From Sipunculus nudus (lineage: Eukaryota; Annelida; Sipuncula; Golfingiida; Sipunculidae): a DNA stretch of 64,000 nt. The stretch is taken from assembly GCA_026874595.1 (NCBI GenBank), contig CM049310.1, positions 46,043,058 through 46,107,057 on the forward strand, in the 5' to 3' direction. Shown one piece after another: positions 34,609 through 47,183 of this stretch. The notes beneath the pieces were generated by a model, which was not told where the DNA came from, did not search any database, and saw only the letters and a list, made by a program, of their open reading frames with translations. Position 1 is the first letter of the stretch, and the number at the start of each line of letters is the position of its first letter. The translations under genes and the position numbers were made by a program.

Positions 34609-37600
34609 TATATGCCTTTTAACGCAACATTAAGTCCTGGGTCAAAATAAAAGTCTTAATTTATAACAGATGATTAAAGAAGGTAGCCTACCTTAACAGG
34701 TTGGAATTTAAACTTCAGTGAATATTATGAAAGTTTCATTATTTTGATGGTAAAAAGACGTGTATCTACATATACTACCAGTCTGTGGGCCCTGAATGTG
34801 GGGCGATTTACAAATAACACGAGAAATGACCTATAACTTATTATTATTTTAGTAAATCAGAAGCAACATGGTGATTCAGGTATTTCACTCACATTGTCCT
34901 TGGCGTTCATCATGTAAGGACAGCTGTCACTCAGGATTTTTGATATACCGATCTGTCCACTCAAAACGGCGATATGTAATAAGGACCGCCCACCTAAGTC
35001 ACGTGGCAGCGTGTGACTGACAGACAGCATATATAGGTTCAAAGCGTCTTCATCGCCCTCTCTGACAGCACGAAAGACGTTCTTTACTTGTTTCTGGGGG
35101 AAAAACATTTGTGGGTTGAATTGACATATTCCCATGATATACGTTTGCATGTAACAACTGAAACTTCACACGTGTTTTTTTTTCAATGTAGCCAAGTAAC
35201 CAGAATTTTTTAACACGAATAATCTATATTATCTAGTAGTTGCTATACCTATAAATATATGTTATATTTATAGATAGAGTGTAAAAACTTAATGAGCACC
35301 TATCAAGGCAATTAAAACGGACGGTTGCATCTAACAAACATGAAAATGCTAGCCTTTTATTCAATATGCAGGGTATTACATGTATTAGAATAACGTAGGC
35401 AGCAAGAAATATAAATATATATTGAAATCTGCATGGCTTTCCTGAATAAAAAATTGTTTTATAATTTATATTTACCTTTAGAGTACCATGTGCCTGAAAG
35501 AAGTGACTCTGTTTTGCTTTCAATAACATTTCACTTTACCTCATAAACAGATATGGATTCCAACATCTCGAGAGAATCTTTTGCGCCGTTAACTCGTGCT
35601 ACCTCCGTTAGAAGGCGCCCTTCCTCATCCGTGATTTCTTTCAGATGTTGACCGTAGCCACGTACAATAAGTTCCTCCAGTTTATTCCATTCATTATGTT
35701 TCACCATGCTTTCAACAACTCTGTCCATCATTTTCAAATATTTACATTGGTGTCTGTGGAATTTAACATGTTTCGTATTGCTGGCAAAGGGACTGTTGTA
35801 TTGAGTGAGTATATAGTCCCTAACAGTCGCACCGTCCATGTTTCTATCAGTGAGCAATTTTATCCCATGTTTGTGAAGAAGATTGTATACAAAGTGTTCG
35901 GATAATTTCTTGTTTTCGTTCCAGTTTAGCATATACAATAGGTTATTGCCAGCTGTTGTTTTCAAGTTTATATCCGCTTTGCCGAGTATTGCTCTGTATG
36001 TGTCTTCATTGGACGGACCAGGGAACAAGTAGGCGGGGCCACTGTCAATCAGCTGATTGACATCAGCTCCGTGGTCCAATAATATTCTAGTTGCCTCAAG
36101 ACTAATCCCAAGCACAGATGTAAGCAGCGTTCTGGTTGGTCGAGCATTGTCTGGACCCTGTGATGACGCATCAACGGTGTTGACGTCACATTGGTCCTCG
36201 TACACACGGAATAACTTTTTCATCTTTTCTATATCGTACGCTAGTACAGCGTGTACGAGCTCATTTGTTGATACGTACCGATCTGTAAAGAGATTAGATA
36301 ATAAGAAAAAATAAAAGCTGAATGTAAGATACAAATACTATCTCTGTGCGATGTGAAATGTTACCACAACCACACATACAGCACCTGAAGGCATTGATCT
36401 TTGTGCTAACCACTGGACGAACTTTCTGTTGATTGCTTTTGGTATCAACAAAATGTGCATAGAATGATTTATTTTTATTAGTAATCACTTTTGCAAATTC
36501 ATAAAAAGTCTGAGACATCAACTCTGCCCATAATTAATGAGCATTTTAACACTTGGGGAAACCCTTCTTATGATATTGCGCAATCCATGAGTTAACGAGA
36601 TTACAAAATGATCTGCATCATGTCTTAATAGAAAATTTATAATTTAAAAAAAAAAAAAAAACTCTCACTCTGTAAATAAATTTTCCTGAACGCAGTTCAG
36701 TAAAAAAAATACGCAACTCACTAAAACATGTTTTAAAATATGATTACAAGCTACTTGAACAACCTACATGAAAAAAGTTCATCATGTGTTTGAAATATGT
36801 TTTTTTAGTGCCCATTTTAGCATGAAAACTTAAGTTTAACAGAATAGTGGCCAACCTGTGACACAGCCAGTGCCTTGTCAGTGTGCTCTGGAAAATGTAC
36901 ATAGCATACGCCCAACATTCCATGCATGTTTATTTGTATCCATACACTTTATTTGACAAAATGTGATGAAATAGCATATTTTAATGTAAAGGGTTAGTAC
37001 CTCTATCCCAGTAACAAGTAACAGTTCATAAGATACCCAAAGACGGGAGCCAGGGTCATGGAGGCTTACCCGTGTTCTGTCTGTGCACGGTTTATGAAAT
37101 ATTGACATACAAATTCTACAACATCATCGCATTTAGACCACTTGTATTATAATAAACGTCTTGATATATTACCCAGTATCTCCATGACCTTTCGGTGACC
37201 TGCCATAACAGCTTTATGTTTCAGCATCTGGGATCCATTTTTGACCTTGACCCTGAACCACCCTTTCATCAAACGTTCAACAGCGTCGGCGTCTCCTTCC
37301 TCAACCGCCCGCCAGATGCCGCCAGGTACGTCGATATAATTGATTCCGTCTAAAGAACAGCACTTGTTTTAAACAGTCATGTCAAAAGTAACGTCGTTCA
37401 ATTTGCGTAAACAAAATGTTATGAAGGTATAACATGCAGTACTTAAACAAAATTTTAGAATAAACTTGTGTCTTCGCAGATGCATTCGTAAATAATACAG
37501 ATACCATCCCATTTTTATGTATGAAGTTCTGTCACTAGAACATGAAACAGACAATGACCATTTTCTTGATTTGAATCATATTTTTTGCTATATTCAGAAT

Positions 37601-39252
37601 GTACTTATGATTTAATAATTATTCACACAATATAGATACCCAATTTAATTAATAGTTATTCGTGTTCGTTCACAACCATGTAATTTGGACCGTTAACACA
37701 AACATAAAAATACTGCTCATACTCACATGAATTTGATTTGTAGAGCATGGAATTCCTCTCCAAGGTATTTGAGAGATCTTTGCCGTCTTTGTTTTGGATA
37801 GACGGGTCCACGCCGACCCGCAAAAGGCCCCGTACAAGCGCATACTGTGTACCTTTTTCTGAAACAAGAAAGAAGCCACATCTAATTTGAATCCAATTAA
37901 CCTCTAATTAGCATATCATTAATATCTCATTAGTATAATTCTTTGTCCTCTTCGCTTCTATCTCTCGACCACATCGAGATAAATGACCTATGAGAAAGAA
38001 CTAAACAATGTTAATAGACTAATCGTAACAAATCCTGGCTAAATGTGATCATTAGGGAGGATGCTAATTTAAAACATATTTAGTAGGTTTAGAATTTAAA
38101 AATGTTTTATGTAGATAATTATAGTCTTAGATATAACCAGATAAGCATATATTAAACGGTTGTATGCATACAACCGAAGTCTTATACACTCGCGTGTGCT
38201 TGTCTGTGTGTAACGCGTGTGTATGCTTTTGTGTTAACTAAAATAATATCATAATATAAAACATGTGTTGCGTGTGTCTGTCATAAATGTAGCACTTCAC
38301 ATTATATATGTGAAACCCTTTTTAATGTGTTGTTACAGGTGCTCTTTTTATTATGTAACACGGGCGTAACTCCTGTTGTGGCACTCGTGTCTCGCGTATT
38401 ACATTCTCTGTTTAATCCGTACTGGTTGAACTCTCGTTGTCATGCTGCCCTTTGGGCTTTCTCGCCTGGTCGTGAGTCACGTGTACACCATGGTGTGTAG
38501 AGACACACAGCAATGTTCTTCTTGATGATTCCTGTAACGCGTGTTTACTGTGTTGTGTAAGATCGTATAGACTGTTCTAGAAGTGGAAAATTCTCAGCTT
38601 GGGGTGAAGAGTATATAAAGGGGCTGTGTTTTAAAGCCGAGGCAGAGAGCAGAGAAGATTTCCAGCCGAAGCAGAAACGTGTGTCAGTTTCTGGGACCTT
38701 ATCCGACGAGTGCGGCAATCTTCTTTTGGACTTCAGTTTACTTTCTGGATTGTTACAAGAGCTTTACATTGGACTGTCATTCTCCGAGAGTATACATTTA
38801 AAGAACTTATATTCTTGACGGTGTTGGTATCCAGGTACTGTGCACATTGTTCATTTTTCTGTGTGATTGTATTGATTTGTTGTTATACCGCTGTTTTACT
38901 GTATTGATTTAGTGTATTGTAATGTTAGGGTTGTTTTAAGAATAAATTATAGTTACTTGTTAACAAAAAACCACTGACTTCTGTATTCATTCCCCTAGAC
39001 ATTTCACTCTAGTGTTACAGAATCTGATTTTTTTATCTCCGTCACAGAATTTGTGTTCATCACGCCTACGTGATCTGTTTATATTAGGTTCCGTAACAGT
39101 GTGCATGATAAATCGTTTCTTTTTATATAGTCAAGAGATTCAACCAGATGTAACGAATCCGTTGCAATCCTGCCTGAACTTTGGGCAAATTTCGATGTCA
39201 AAGAACATTCTAGGTAAATCATAGAAACGATCAGATGGGGGTTGATATTTTC

Positions 39253-39291
<39 letters not shown>

Positions 39292-42200
39292 CTGGCGTCA
39301 ATAATTAAACTCCAAAAGAAAATATATATATGGCTAAAACACAGCATATAATGTGTTCAGGAGCAGCTTTAATGGATGTTCTAGTCTACAGACTCTAAGA
39401 AAAGAAAATACCAGTGACATACGATATTTTGCTCTGGGGTGTGTTTCAGCCTCGACTGTATCATATAAGAAGACGGGTGAAGGTTTATAGACACTAATTG
39501 CTGGATCTGTTACAGTTGATATTGAACCAGAACCACAGCTGACGTGGTCTCTCAGCTTCACCGCTGGTGGCTTTAGATATGTAAATGTGTACTTAACCTG
39601 TCTTTCACGTGCCTTGCAAGTATGATCGTTATCATTGATGAACCATGGGACTAGAACTTCAGAGTTTTCCCCTAACAATTGAGCTTCTATTAATAAAATA
39701 TAAAACGACTGAAGAGTAAATACACCAAATACTGAACGGAGAAAGTTCTTTCTCGAACTAAGTCAATATGTGCCGGATTGTATTAACAGCTTTCAGGCGA
39801 TTATTGACAGCAGGAACAGTGGTGCATTGTTAAAAATACAGTTGAATTATTTAGAGCTGTATAAGCTGTACCAATGTTACCTATATTCTATTGTTCACTG
39901 TCAATGATTTTTTTTATTTATCGACAAACAGTGGAATGGTATCTAGGTAAACTGAGAACGATAAAAATCACGCCTCTTCATCAACTGTTAGTCTGTAAAA
40001 CTTGTTTAATTTCATACGGATCATCGTTCAGACGGACCTTGTTTCACTTATATATCAAAATAAGGTAATTCTTAAGCAACAGCTAATGAAGTCCCATGAT
40101 ATATTAAAGCCATTTTGTTTTCAATACAGCTAAGTCTTTTGATTTCTTTTGACCTCAAATATTATGGCTTTAAAAGAGAATCATGCAATAGCTAATTTTA
40201 CGTTCAGAACAAATTTTCAATTTAAGCTCAGCTGACTGAAAGTCAACTAAGGTATAGCAATGACGGTTTGTATGACGTCCATCCGGCCGTCCGGTTGTCT
40301 GTCCGTCCATTAGCAAAATACAAATCGTAACCGCTATAACCCTAGAAACTTGTAACTGAATATCCAGGTAGTTTGATAAAAGATCCTTTTAGAAACCTAA
40401 AATTATCCCCAAGAATAAATAAAAATTTGACAAAACCTCCAATACCTTGATAATTAATGCGTGGATTGCCTTGAATATTGATCATGACCAGTTTGTCAGT
40501 TCCAAGAAACTGGTGGTTCCACCTGTATTTTTTCTAAATTTTATGGGTTGTTTTCGCTTTTTTTGAGATCGTCAAATAACAGCAAATGTAACACTTTCTC
40601 AACTTTAGTTTCATCCAGAGTCCAGAAATCTTGTATATTTATTGGACATGAATACTTTTATCTGCTCCTCAAGGCTGGTGGCGCCACCCGTACTTTTTTA
40701 TATTTTAACACGTATTTTTGAAACAACCCTACCAAATTAACTGCCAGAAGTTTAAAGGTCATGAGTGAAGTTATTCTCATTCTTTTTTCAGATGATAAAT
40801 TTCTGTTGCGCATTTCTGTTGTTAATGCCATTTTATTGAGCTAAGCATCACGGCCCACTGGTCACTTGTTATCATATCCAAATCCAATAAGTTTATTTTT
40901 TTTTAAATATTGGAACTCCCTGGGCATTCCCATACTCTTGTTAAATTCAGTACAGTATGATGAATAATGGTAACCAAAAAGGGTTTGAAAAGTTCATCAA
41001 ATTCCTCGCTTACAGTTCAGCACCTTGTCCGGAGATTTTTTGTCCTGTTGGCGGCTGCCAAGTTCGTCTTATAGTTAAGCGACGATGTAGCAACTTCAAG
41101 CTAAGGCTTCACACCCTTTTTCAGGTAAACTGCACCCCAGTTTTCTAAGATTGATTTTATATTACCCAGGTGATAAACTACAATATTAAGAGTGCCTTCC
41201 AGGGTAAAATAAAAAAAGATAATAATATATCTGAAATATGAATAAATATAATATTAAACTGAATGGACTAATCTGAAATTGATTTCATAATACGTTCATA
41301 GTGGTATTCTGAATGCAATTTCAAGTTTACAGGGGTAACCTGATACGGGGTAATATGAATTCGATACATCGGCCTTGTGTGTAAATACTGTAAAAGCATG
41401 ATGCATTTGATTTACGGTATTCCAGAAAAGCGAATAAATAATGATTTCTACGAAATCCCTCGCACAACACCAACCCTAAGACTTAATGGTTTTACGCTCA
41501 TTCCAGACTTTCAATGTGTTGTTCCGCCACCAGACCACCACATGTATGTCTGCCTGCCCTCGAGTCACTGTAAACATGCGAGTCAACACGTAGAACCAAC
41601 ATTAGTGTTATTTCTCACTAATCATACCCTCCAGGTGTGCGGTCGCCATGCTACACGCGGCCTTAATGGCCGTACATAGCTTCACATGACAAATAGACCA
41701 TATGTACAACAAGATATTTACATTTCTTGTGAATGCAGTACAACAAGCAGTACTGTGATCTTGAAGTACTCGCAAGGTGTCTCTTATTCTATACCCATTC
41801 AAGTGTTAGCTCATGGTGCTCTCTTAATTAAGATTAATTAATTAATGATTTGTAGGTTATAAGTAATATCTTTTATAAAAAAAAATGAAGTTATACATAT
41901 TGCCTAAACAAGTAAATTATATGACCACATAATCAATGAAGTTCAACTGATACAAATATAATTAATGTTTCCAAAGACAAATATGACATATCAATATATT
42001 TATATTTCTTTCTATTTTATGGACTCGCACCCGGACTTGGACTCTAGGGTGCTGGACTCGCACTTGTACTCGGACTTGGAGGTAAGGACTCGAGAAATCA
42101 GGCCGAGTTTACTAATAGAAAATTATACAAATAAGACTACCTACCAAGTTTTAGCTCTGCATTAGTGGCTAAACTTAATTTATCATTCAAGTGAAGGGCC

Positions 42201-42518
42201 CTTGTAAACTAACATAAAACTTGCATGATTATCTCAAATATCCTTTTTAAATTTCATTTAATACGAAGATTTGTATCGAACTCGGACTTGGGCTCGGGTT
42301 CCAAATAACTGGGATTCGAAGAAGACGGACTTAAACTCGAACCTCAATCACTCGGACTTGGACTCGGTCTCGAGTGCATGGCCTGGGCTCGGACTTGGAC
42401 TCGGTCTCGAGTGCATGGCCTGGGCTCGGACTTGGACTCGGTCTCGAGTGCATGGCCTGGGCTCGGACTTGGACTCGGATGGTATGGACTCGACTATATC
42501 ATATACATGTTTATATAC

Positions 42519-42563
<45 letters not shown>

Positions 42564-45500
42564 CTTCAGATCACGCCAAACATGAGGAAAAATCAATTAT
42601 CAAGCTTATTAATCACATTTGACTATTATTTGTAATTATTTTTTCTACTTATTTGTTCTTTTTTTCTGTAGATAAAAAGTAAAGGTAAATCGTGGTTCGT
42701 CTTGACTGATGATGGTCAGTCTCTCCAGCTGAGGAAACGAAATATGTTGCGGTTTCCTTAGACTGAGACATATATCTTTCTACATGGATAGTGCGTCTAC
42801 CGTGGCTGAGGCATGTACCTCACACCACGTAAACCAACACAACCGGATTTGATTAATCCTAATCTGATAATCTTACATCACTACTTTACGAGATTACACA
42901 TTAAGTCCTCATAAACGGATTATAACACGACTTTATATACATTTGTACCCATGCTAATACCTCTCTGGAATGACATTTGACTAATTTAATGTTTATCCAG
43001 GGTAGTTAGCCTATAAATGACATGATTGGACCTGGAAACAAGATTAGGCTAAAATGCATAAAAGGCGACATGCAAGAGACAGTCATATCCCTCAGATATA
43101 AGAGGTCTATCTGTCCAGTATAAATTCCTACTAAGCCGTGTATTCACTGCCACATAGTCTTGCTGGCGTTAAGTATAAAAAGAGTGTTCATATGGAAGCA
43201 ATAATCACCAGTATAACAGTATATTATTATCGTTCATGCCGTGCTTGGTTATGTTGCACACGAACACGGGTCAATTAAAAGTAATACAGGTGGCTATTTG
43301 AGGCTATGGAAGCTTACAGCAATCATTTATGACCACTTCCTGAACGAAATCAACCATATAAAGCGTATAAAATAATGACGAACGACCAGGCGTAGGCTGG
43401 AGGAATGCGCTTTTGGGGTGCTCTCTAATTTCTACTTCAGTTGAGAGAGGACAGAATTGGTATTCTTTTGTCATATCTCAGTGCACTGTGCAGATATGGT
43501 TCCTGTTGAAACCTAGTAACCGTGGACACCTTTACGTCCTGATTCCATAAATACCTAGGTGGCTGAAAGACCAGTTTCATTTTTCACTTCTTAGCAACAG
43601 ATTACTTCACGTCGTTAAACACTGGCAGCATGACTTTAAAATATGTGTAACCCAGCACCGAACTCAAAAGTCTATATTTACCGAGATCAGAACAGTTTCA
43701 TCAAGATGATGCATGCACATTTTTAGACAGAATATATACTTGAAAGAAGAATATGAAAAAGAAATAGATATACAGGGAGCATCCTAGCATATGTTTAATG
43801 TCCCGATGCCTTGCAGCCTGACACCAAAATCCTCCAACAACCAGAGGCCTATCCATATAATTAATTACTCTCTGTGCAGGCGGTGGGAAGCCAGTCTGGA
43901 GGAGGTATTATTAAAGTCGGCTGGCGATAAAAACCCAAGGATTTTTTGTCCAGCATTCTACGGTTTATGTGTTGACGGTGAGTAAATAAATCATGGGTAT
44001 GACACCCCCCCCCCCGGTCCATGAAATTTCCAATATTTGCTCCTATTTTAAACTTGGTCGTCTCAAACTAATATAATTCAAAATTATCAAAAGTGGTCTC
44101 TATTCTATGTAGACATGGTCCACATACAAATATTTGTAGTATTACGCATGATTATACTTTGTGGAATATATAAACAAGACAATCATATTGTATAACAGAA
44201 GACTCGGTTATGAGTGGAGAGGAGTGACTTGTGAGGAGTATGTTCTATGTTCCAGTGTCTAGACGGTATTTAACAAATACAGGTTTATATGTATTCATGC
44301 CTTTGTTATACAAACAGTGTCTTGTTTATTGTAAACATCTTTCTAGCATCGTGGTCTTACACCATTCAATCAACAAATGCGCTACCAGCGTCAATATTTA
44401 CAAGAAAATAGAATAAACTTGAACTTCACATAAGGGTTCGTGAATGTTTTGTAAATGGCGCCTCTCCAAGTGCCCACGTCGTCCCATAAGGTCACGTGGT
44501 CTCACTGAGCGACGAGCATAAAAAAAGTCACCTCGAACAAGCAAAAAGAAAAGAGACAAATCAATTTGATTTATTATTTGACATGCTTAATGAGTAAATT
44601 AATTTTTATTTATGTAAATTATTTTATCCCTATATATTTCCAGCGAGGTAACAGTTGTATTTTGTACTTTTAAGTGTTTCACTTTGTAACTTCGTGGGTT
44701 TCATTTATGGCAACCTGATCATGTTGCAATGATAAATGCAATGCAGTTTTGAGATATTTATCGGTTTGTTTTGAAAAACTGACCAAGTTGCCGGTAACAA
44801 TCCTTTATTTTGAAGGCTTAAACCAAAGAGAACGTAAAATATTTGAAGTACTTAATACATTTCCTTTACTTCATTAATCTGTTAGATATTTATATGTATA
44901 TAAGACTTATTATTCCACGATTGGTCTATTACTACTACTGTAAAAACGAATAATCCCATTTATTGACTTATACTATTGGGGAAATAGTCGGTGTCAACTT
45001 TAGCTGTAGACAGACGTCTCATCTTCATCCGGAGTTGGAGCTGAAGCTTGCTGCGGGATGTTAACAAATGGCCAGTGTTGTTTACCTATCGTCCCACGGC
45101 AGCAAACTCCCGGAGTCATAAAGATTCAAGCAAATAAGCAATTTGCCGAAAACAGTAATGGTTCACAATATTCATGGTCACCACACACCGGTCATATGTT
45201 TAATACTCGGGTTCATTCGTATACAGCTCAGTTTTGAAAATAGCTTTCCCGTTGCTGGTATATCTTTGCAACAAAAGGAAAAAGGATTAAAAACTGATAT
45301 CGTAAATTTTAGTAAATAAAGTATAGACTGACTGTCGAAACAGCACATGAACTATTTACAATTGTTTCCTGACATCTTTTGGTGGAAAATTTATAATACT
45401 TGCTACCCTTGATGGTAACGTATTCTAGAAAATTTAACTACAAAAGACAACAAAAACGTCTGTAGCCAAACAAGATAACAGGCATTTAAATATTTTGATA

Positions 45501-47183
45501 CAAGGCAAGGTAAACAGGTACCTTACGGTTTTTTTTAATCAGACAGGACAAACAAGTACCTAAAGGTTTTATAATCAGACAGGACAAACAAGTACCTAAA
45601 GGTTTTATAATCAGACAGGACAAACAGGTACTCAAAGGTTTTATAATCAGACAGGACAAACAGGTACCTCAATGTTTTGTTTTTAGACAGGGCTAACAGG
45701 TACCTAAAGGTCTTTTAATCAGATGGGACAAACAGGTACCTTAAGGTTTTGTAATCAAACAGGACAAACAGATACCTAAAGGTTTGTAATCAGCAGGATA
45801 AACAGGTATCAAAAGGTTTTAGAATCAGACAAGAGAAACAGGAACCAAAAGCTTCCTTGACCTGAAAGACAAACCGGAAACCAAATCTCATATATCCAGG
45901 AAAGACAAACAGGGACCTATATCGACCTTTGTAACCAGAGCAGACAAACAATGACCTATATTGACTTTTGAAAGTAGGAAGGCATATAGGGACCTAGAAA
46001 GACCTGTGTAAGCATAAAAAGAAAAACAGGGACCTATATCGACCTTTTATAAGCGTTAAAGACAAACAAGAACCTATATAGACCTGTGTAAGCAGAAAAG
46101 ACAAACAGGGAACTATATAGACCTTTATAAGGAGAGAGAAAAAAACAGGGACTTATATAGATTTTGTAAGCAGAAAAACAAACAGGGAGGTATATAGACC
46201 TTTATAAGGAGAAACGACAAACAGGAATCTATATAGACCTGTGTATGCAGAATAAAACAAACAGGGACCTATATAGACCTTGTAAGCAGAAAAGACAGAT
46301 AGGGACCTATATAGACCTTTATAAGGAGATCGAAAAAACAGGAACCTATATAGACCTTTGTAAGCAGAAAAGACAAACAGTGACCTATATAGACCTTGTA
46401 AGCAGAAAAGACAGATAGGGACCTATATAGACCTTTATAAGGAGATCGAAAAAACAGGAACCTATATAGACCTTTGTAAGCAGAAAAGACAAACAGTGAC
46501 CTATATAGACCTTGTAAGCAGAAAATACAGATAGGGACCTATATAGACCTTTATAAGAAGATCGAAAAAACAGGGACCTATATAGACCTTTGTAAGCAGA
46601 AAAGACAAACAGTGACCTATATAGACCTTTATAAGAAGAGAAGAAAAACAAGACCCTTTATAGACCTGTGGAGGCAGAAAAAAGACAACCAGGGACCTAA
46701 AAAGACATGTAAGCAGAAAAGACACCCAGGGACCTAAAGTTTTTTATGTCCACACAATAAGGGTATGTTCGTCCCCCCGCCCCCCCCCCCCCCCCACCCC
46801 CTCTCTCTCTCTCTCTCTCGGCTTATACAAGTATAAATAAAAACTCATTTTCTTGGCAAAACTTAAGCATCCATGAATAAAGTAACTCTGGTTTTACCTT
46901 CCAGGGCGACGTGGAGGGCGGTGTCTCCCTGCTTGTTGACGGCGTTCACGTCTACACCAGCATTTGAGAGGGCGTATATCACGGGCTCCATGTACGGTCC
47001 CGCCCAGGAGCTGGCAGCTGTCTGTCGAGCCAGCACATGAAGGTATGTATCCCCTGTTTCTTCGTGTTGCAGTTTTGCAAGGCTGGGTGACTTCTGCAGG
47101 AGTTTCAAGGATGCATCGCAGGCCTTGTGACCTAGCTGGTCTCCAGTCAGGAGCTGGAACAGTTCCGAGGCCTCGAACGACAT
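32154..47183 (-). CDS. Ankyrin-repeat protein, ten coding exons (737 aa)
   Basis: Coding exons in transcript order: 47183-46898, 37858-37727, 37349-37173, 36282-35540, 35493-35476, 35093-34893, 34505-34407, 33822-33642, 32939-32698, 32288-32154. All boundaries are GT-AG and every phase matches, giving 2214 bases ending in TGA. An in-frame TGA lies two codons before the ATG, which fixes the start. Ankyrin features include GDTYLHVLARQ (residues ~44-54), VNKQGDTALHVALEEKG (~82-98), VDPSIQNKDGKDL, AVEEGDADAVERL, ATRILLDHGADVNQ, AVREGDEDALNLY, GGRSLLHIAVLSGQ and RTPLHYACAIGN (~522-533, on an exon of exactly 33 codons). The last exon adds a tail with four cysteines. No membrane segment, signal peptide or catalytic domain is visible, so it is probably an intracellular protein-interaction scaffold. 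Ankyrin families are strongly expanded in molluscs. Partner and pathway are unknown. Confidence 0.85.
32302..32340. repeat. (AAT)n/(ATT)n microsatellite in last intron
   Basis: Trinucleotide A/T repeat just upstream (in transcript sense) of the terminal ankyrin exon, inside intron 9. Confidence 0.9.
34555..34604. repeat. (TA)n microsatellite in ankyrin intron
   Basis: About 24 TA units upstream, in transcript sense, of the 33-codon exon. Confidence 0.95.
35476..35493 (-). other. 18-nt in-frame microexon of the ankyrin gene
   Basis: Encodes AHGTLK. The acceptor side reads CACTTCTTTCAG and the donor side AAG|GTAAAT, both good matches to consensus. Flanking exons meet in phase 0 whether it is included or skipped (VYE-AHGTLK-KQVKNVF or VYE-KQVKNVF). 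It sits between two ankyrin-repeat segments, so it could be an alternatively used six-residue insert. Inclusion in real transcripts is inferred. Confidence 0.55.
37862..38353. other. Ankyrin intron 1, AT-rich part
   Basis: No exon is seen. The sequence contains TGTGTGTAACGCGTGTG-type low-complexity stretches. Confidence 0.4.
38354..39019 (+). mobile_element. Solo LTR of an LTR retrotransposon
   Basis: The 666-bp unit starts TGTAACAC and ends GTGTTACA, a perfect 8-bp terminal inverted repeat of the TG...CA type. A TATATAAAG box lies at 38612 and AATAAA at 38941, which fits a U3-R-U5 order on the plus strand. No second LTR, primer-binding site or gag-pol sequence follows, and the flanking pentamers (TATTA and GAATC) do not match, so the target duplication is decayed or lost. 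The 65-codon frame at 38710-38907 lies inside the LTR and is not a gene. It lies in the large ankyrin intron, antisense to that gene. Confidence 0.75.
39254..39289. repeat. (GA)n microsatellite
   Basis: About 17 GA units. Confidence 0.95.
39412..39686 (-). other. Possible orphan exon, unidentified
   Basis: A minus-strand open stretch bounded by a plausible acceptor (T-rich tract ending AATAG) and a donor (CTG|GTATTT). It encodes about 91 residues of protein-like composition, including VPWFINDNDHTC, KYTFTYLKPPAVKL and HVSCGSGSIS. I recognise no family. It lies in the first ankyrin coding intron on the same strand but in a different context from the ankyrin exons. It may be a nested-gene exon, a cassette exon or a mobile-element relic. 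Confidence 0.3.
40241..40420. repeat. Interspersed element with CGTCCGTCCGG-type block
   Basis: GACGTCCATCCGGCCGTCCGG followed by CTGTCCGTCCATTAGCAAA and CGTAACCGCTATAACCC resembles a mollusc interspersed repeat I know by pattern. The exact class is uncertain. Confidence 0.45.
40421..42020. other. Ankyrin intron 1, no feature recognised
   Basis: Short frames at 40957-41148 and 41377-41679 are cysteine-rich by chance or derive from repeats. Neither has two good splice sites. A block near 41270-41340 contains TCTGAAATTGATTTC motifs like those near 1970-2090. Confidence 0.4.
42021..42490. repeat. CTCGGACTTGGACTCG minisatellite, 37-bp core
   Basis: Irregular ACTCGGACTTGG units surround three near-identical 37-bp copies starting near 42356, each containing GTCTCGAGTGCATGGCCTGGG-like sequence. 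Since 37 is not a multiple of three, each copy shifts frame, so the Gly-Leu and Trp-Ala-Arg rich frames here are not proteins. Confidence 0.9.
42520..42562. repeat. (AAT)n microsatellite
   Basis: About 14 AAT units. Confidence 0.95.
43880..43977 (+). other. Possible exon with strong splice sites, unidentified
   Basis: A 98-bp open stretch lies between a strong acceptor (TTACTCTCTGTGCAG) and a strong donor (ACG|GTGAGT). One frame is fully open and encodes about 32 residues including RWEASLEEVLLKSAGDK and RIFCPAFYGLC. No partner exons were found nearby and no family is recognised. It lies inside the ankyrin intron on the opposite strand, so it could belong to a nested gene. Confidence 0.35.
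43984..45499. other. Ankyrin intron 1, no feature recognised
   Basis: AT-rich intron sequence without a supported exon. A 10-base poly-C run is present near 44006. Confidence 0.4.
45500..46735. repeat. 1.2-kb minisatellite, ~36-39-bp units, two variants
   Basis: From 45500 to about 45850 units read roughly AGACAGGACAAACAGGTACC then TAAAGGTTTTATAATC. From about 45880 to 46735 they shift to GCAGAAAAGACAAACAGGGA then CCTATATAGACCTTTGTAA, with a higher-order repeat of about 115 bp near 46270-46620. About 30 units in all. Minus-strand frames of YKGLYRSL-type peptides across 46385-46725 are by-products of the repeat. It lies just inside the 5' end of the first ankyrin coding intron. Confidence 0.95.
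46774..46819. repeat. Poly-C run followed by (CT)n
   Basis: Low-complexity pyrimidine tract just inside intron 1 of the ankyrin gene. Confidence 0.9.

Noticed and set aside
35645-36314. Plus-strand frames over the large ankyrin exon
   Set aside because: Antisense shadows of the 743-bp exon with clear ankyrin content.
38710-38907. 65-codon plus-strand frame
   Set aside because: Lies wholly inside the solo LTR and resembles no retroelement protein.
42271-42635. Gly-Leu and Trp-Ala-Arg rich frames on both strands
   Set aside because: They come from the 37-bp minisatellite and an (AAT)n tract; the period shifts frame at every copy.
42705-42770. CTGATGA followed by CGAAA, resembling a second hammerhead
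   Set aside because: The spacer cannot form a continuous stem II adjacent to both core boxes, and no stem III with a cleavage triplet follows.
46385-46725. Minus-strand frames encoding repeated YKGLYRSL-type peptides
   Set aside because: They are translations of the intronic minisatellite and have no start context, splice support or unique sequence.
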